From Carboxydothermus islandicus (GTDB lineage Bacteria; Bacillota; Z-2901; Carboxydothermales; Carboxydothermaceae), in the NCBI RefSeq assembly GCF_001950325.1, contig NZ_BDJL01000019.1, positions 13,471-66,823 on the forward strand: DNA of 53,353 nt. Direction: 5' to 3'. The position numbers and the translations under genes were made by a program. This document shows positions 51,760-53,353 of the stretch, piece after piece (position 1 is the stretch's first letter; every line of letters begins with the position of its first letter). The notes under the pieces were generated by a model that saw only the letters and a list, made by a program, of their open reading frames with translations, did not search any database and was not told where the DNA came from.

Positions 51760-52623
51760 ATGCTTCCTGTTGAAAAATTTACTGGTTTTATGGGCAGTTC
51801 CGACGATTATGAAGGTGCTGCCTTTGTTTTATTTGGAATTCCCATGGATTTTACCGTTAGTTTTCGTCCCGGGGCCCGCATGGCTCCTCCGCATATCCGT
51901 CAGGTTTCCTTTGGTTTAGAGGAGTATGACTGGGATTTAGAAAAGAGTCTTAATGACGTAAACTTTTACGATATGGGAGATGTAGCCCTTACTTTGGGCA
52001 GAATTGAAGAAAGCTTTACCAACATCCAGAAAGTAACGAGAAAAGTGTTGAGGGACGGTAAAATTCCACTAATTATTGGTGGGGAACATTTGGTTACTTA
52101 TCCGGTAATCCTGGAATTTGCCGAAAAATATCCCGATTTAGCAGTTGTTCACCTTGATGCTCATGCGGATTTGCGGGATCACTATTTAGGAGAAAAACTT
52201 TCCCATGCAACGGTTATGCGGCGTATATCGGAAATTATTGGTCCGCAAAATCTTTATCATATTGGTATCCGGTCCGGTACCCAGGAGGAAAAAGAGTTTA
52301 TTACAAAAAAATCAAATTATCTTGGCCAAAGCGTGTTAGCGGGGGTAGAGAAGGCGTTAGAAAAGCTCGGGCAAAAGCCGGTGTTTATTTCCCTGGATAT
52401 TGATGTGGTAGATCCGGCTTTTGCGCCGGGAACCGGAACGCCTGAACCGGGTGGAGCTACCAGCAGTGAGATAATGGAAGCCATTGTAAAACTTAGTTCT
52501 TTAAATATTGTTGGTATGGATTTAGTTGAAGTATTACCCGTATATGATCCATCGGAACGTACATCACTATTGGCGGCCAAAATTTTACGCCGAGCATTGT
52601 TATCTTTTAATATCGGCAGGTAA
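51760..52623 (+). CDS. speB: Agmatinase
   Basis: The protein has 287 aa of the ureohydrolase family. The two manganese ions are bound by His in GGEHLVTYP, by HLDAHADLRD and by SLDIDVVDPAFAPG. It splits agmatine into putrescine and urea. It is 11 nt after speE. In some thermophiles the same protein acts on N1-aminopropylagmatine; this cannot be read here. Confidence 0.95.
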   Translation: MLPVEKFTGFMGSSDDYEGAAFVLFGIPMDFTVSFRPGARMAPPHIRQVSFGLEEYDWDLEKSLNDVNFYDMGDVALTLGRIEESFTNIQKVTRKVLRDGKIPLIIGGEHLVTYPVILEFAEKYPDLAVVHLDAHADLRDHYLGEKLSHATVMRRISEIIGPQNLYHIGIRSGTQEEKEFITKKSNYLGQSVLAGVEKALEKLGQKPVFISLDIDVVDPAFAPGTGTPEPGGATSSEIMEAIVKLSSLNIVGMDLVEVLPVYDPSERTSLLAAKILRRALLSFNIGR

Positions 52624-52663
52624 TATCAAAACATTAAAAAAATAAAAAACTCAAAAAAAGTAG

Positions 52664-52695
52664 TTGACTTCTAAGTAAATGTCATGTAATATAAT
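52664..52695 (+). promoter_or_regulatory. Promoter of the tRNA operon
   Basis: TTGACT (52664-52669) is followed after 17 nt by TAATAT (52687-52692), with TATAAT at 52690-52695. It lies 36 nt before the first tRNA. Confidence 0.75.
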
Positions 52696-52730
52696 AATTG
52701 TCGGTTGGGCCGACAGGCAGATAAAGATGC

Positions 52731-52807
52731 GGAGCTGTGGTGTAGGGGCCTAACATGCCTGCCTGTCACGCAGGAGATCGCGGGTTCGAATCCCGTCAGC
52801 TCCGCCA
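52731..52807 (+). tRNA. tRNA-Asp (anticodon GTC)
   Basis: Acceptor GGAGCTG / CAGCTCC, discriminator G, CCA encoded; anticodon loop CTGTCAC. Confidence 0.96.
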
Positions 52808-52815
52808 TAAAATTT

Positions 52816-52891
<76 letters not shown>

Positions 52892-52902
52892 TTTTAAAAC
52901 GG

Positions 52903-52977
52903 GCGGAAGTGGCTCAGTGGTAGAGCATCGCCTTGCCAAGGCGAGGGTCGCGGGTTCGAATCCCGTCTTCCGCTCCA
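52903..52977 (+). tRNA. tRNA-Gly (anticodon GCC)
   Basis: Acceptor GCGGAAG / CTTCCGC, discriminator T, CCA encoded; anticodon loop TTGCCAA. Confidence 0.96.
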
Positions 52978-52992
52978 TTATTTATCTAACCT

Positions 52993-53067
<75 letters not shown>

Positions 53068-53103
53068 CATTGAAAACAATCAATTAACTTTTTTTATAAA
53101 TTT

Positions 53104-53194
53104 GCCGGGGTGGCGGAACTGGCAGACGCACGGGACTTAAAATCCCGGGGGCCCTCAAAGGCCCGTACCGGTTCGATTCCGGTCTCCGGCACCA
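53104..53194 (+). tRNA. tRNA-Leu (anticodon TAA)
   Basis: Acceptor GCCGGGG / CTCCGGC with one G-T pair, discriminator A, CCA encoded; long variable arm; anticodon loop CTTAAAA. Confidence 0.96.
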
Positions 53195-53206
53195 CTTGAA
53201 TGAAAA

Positions 53207-53230
53207 GCCTGCAGCAATGCAGGTTTTTTG
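53207..53230 (+). terminator. Terminator of the tRNA operon
   Basis: CCTGCA-GCAA-TGCAGG (53208-53223) followed by TTTTTTG and more T. Confidence 0.88.
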
Positions 53231-53353
53231 TTTTTTTGAGTAAATTGCTAAGTTGAGAGAACCGCGCCAAATAAGGTATAAACACAAACCCAAAAATAAA
53301 ATTACCCCAAAGTAGGGCGAAAAACAGCGGTTTTAAGGAGCAGGAACAAAAGA

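Overview
The window looks like a chromosomal segment of a thermophilic, low-to-moderate-GC Firmicute. The best guess is Carboxydothermus or a close relative. This rests on the 831-residue PolA with a degenerate proofreading domain, the polA-mutM-ytaF-coaE gene order typical of Firmicutes, a sigma-W-like ECF pair, BioY and CbiMQO ECF-type transporters, SOS and promoter sequences of Gram-positive type, and frequent GTG/TTG starts. The genus is an inference from remembered family resemblance, not from a search.

Region 1 (1-22.4 kb) is a defence-rich accessory region, visibly AT-rich at its left end. From left to right it holds: (i) a minus-strand operon encoding a coiled-coil protein, two BREX-type (BrxD/DUF2791-like) P-loop ATPases and the start of a DEAD/DEAH helicase that runs off the left edge; (ii) decayed gene remnants; (iii) a single-gene fusion of a phospholipase-D-type nuclease and an SF3/AAA-like ATPase; (iv) a 1241-aa protein with an N-terminal PD-(D/E)XK-like nuclease, a STAND-type NTPase and a long helical C-terminus (Avs-like); (v) a CPBP protease and a YyaL-like protein; (vi) an orphan Phd antitoxin and a BrnT-BrnA toxin-antitoxin pair; (vii) a complete JetABCD (Wadjet) anti-plasmid operon; (viii) small and broken genes. 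The region ends near the 3' end of a tRNA-Leu(CAA) gene at 23.15 kb, a common position for island insertion, although no integrase or att duplication was seen.

Region 2 (23.3-39.4 kb) is housekeeping. It has dinB with a probable LexA box, an ECF sigma factor with its membrane anti-sigma factor, then polA, mutM, ytaF, coaE and a lytic transglycosylase. A DUF1285-like protein and a secreted nuclease follow, then bioY with a DUF1284 protein, an AT-hook protein of unknown role, an isoprenylcysteine-methyltransferase-like membrane protein, an SRAP/HMCES protein, tRNA-Leu(GAG), a bifunctional PBP with a lipoprotein-like N-terminus, and a thiolase.

Region 3 (39.4-43.5 kb) handles metal ions. It contains an ECF nickel/cobalt transporter (CbiM, a PDGLE protein, CbiQ, CbiO) behind a leader with a terminator hairpin and with a second terminator inside the operon, followed by an Nramp transporter.

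Region 4 (43.5-53.35 kb) holds truD, an orphan TnpB element with no visible zinc finger and a structured GC-rich 3' segment that looks like an omega-RNA, an operon of a PH-like membrane protein, NhaC antiporter, GH15 glucoamylase-like enzyme and ferritin-like protein, then the polyamine genes pdaD-speE-speB (arginine to agmatine to putrescine to spermidine). It ends with a five-tRNA operon (Asp, Phe, Gly, Cys, Leu). The last ~120 bases hold no gene I can recognise.
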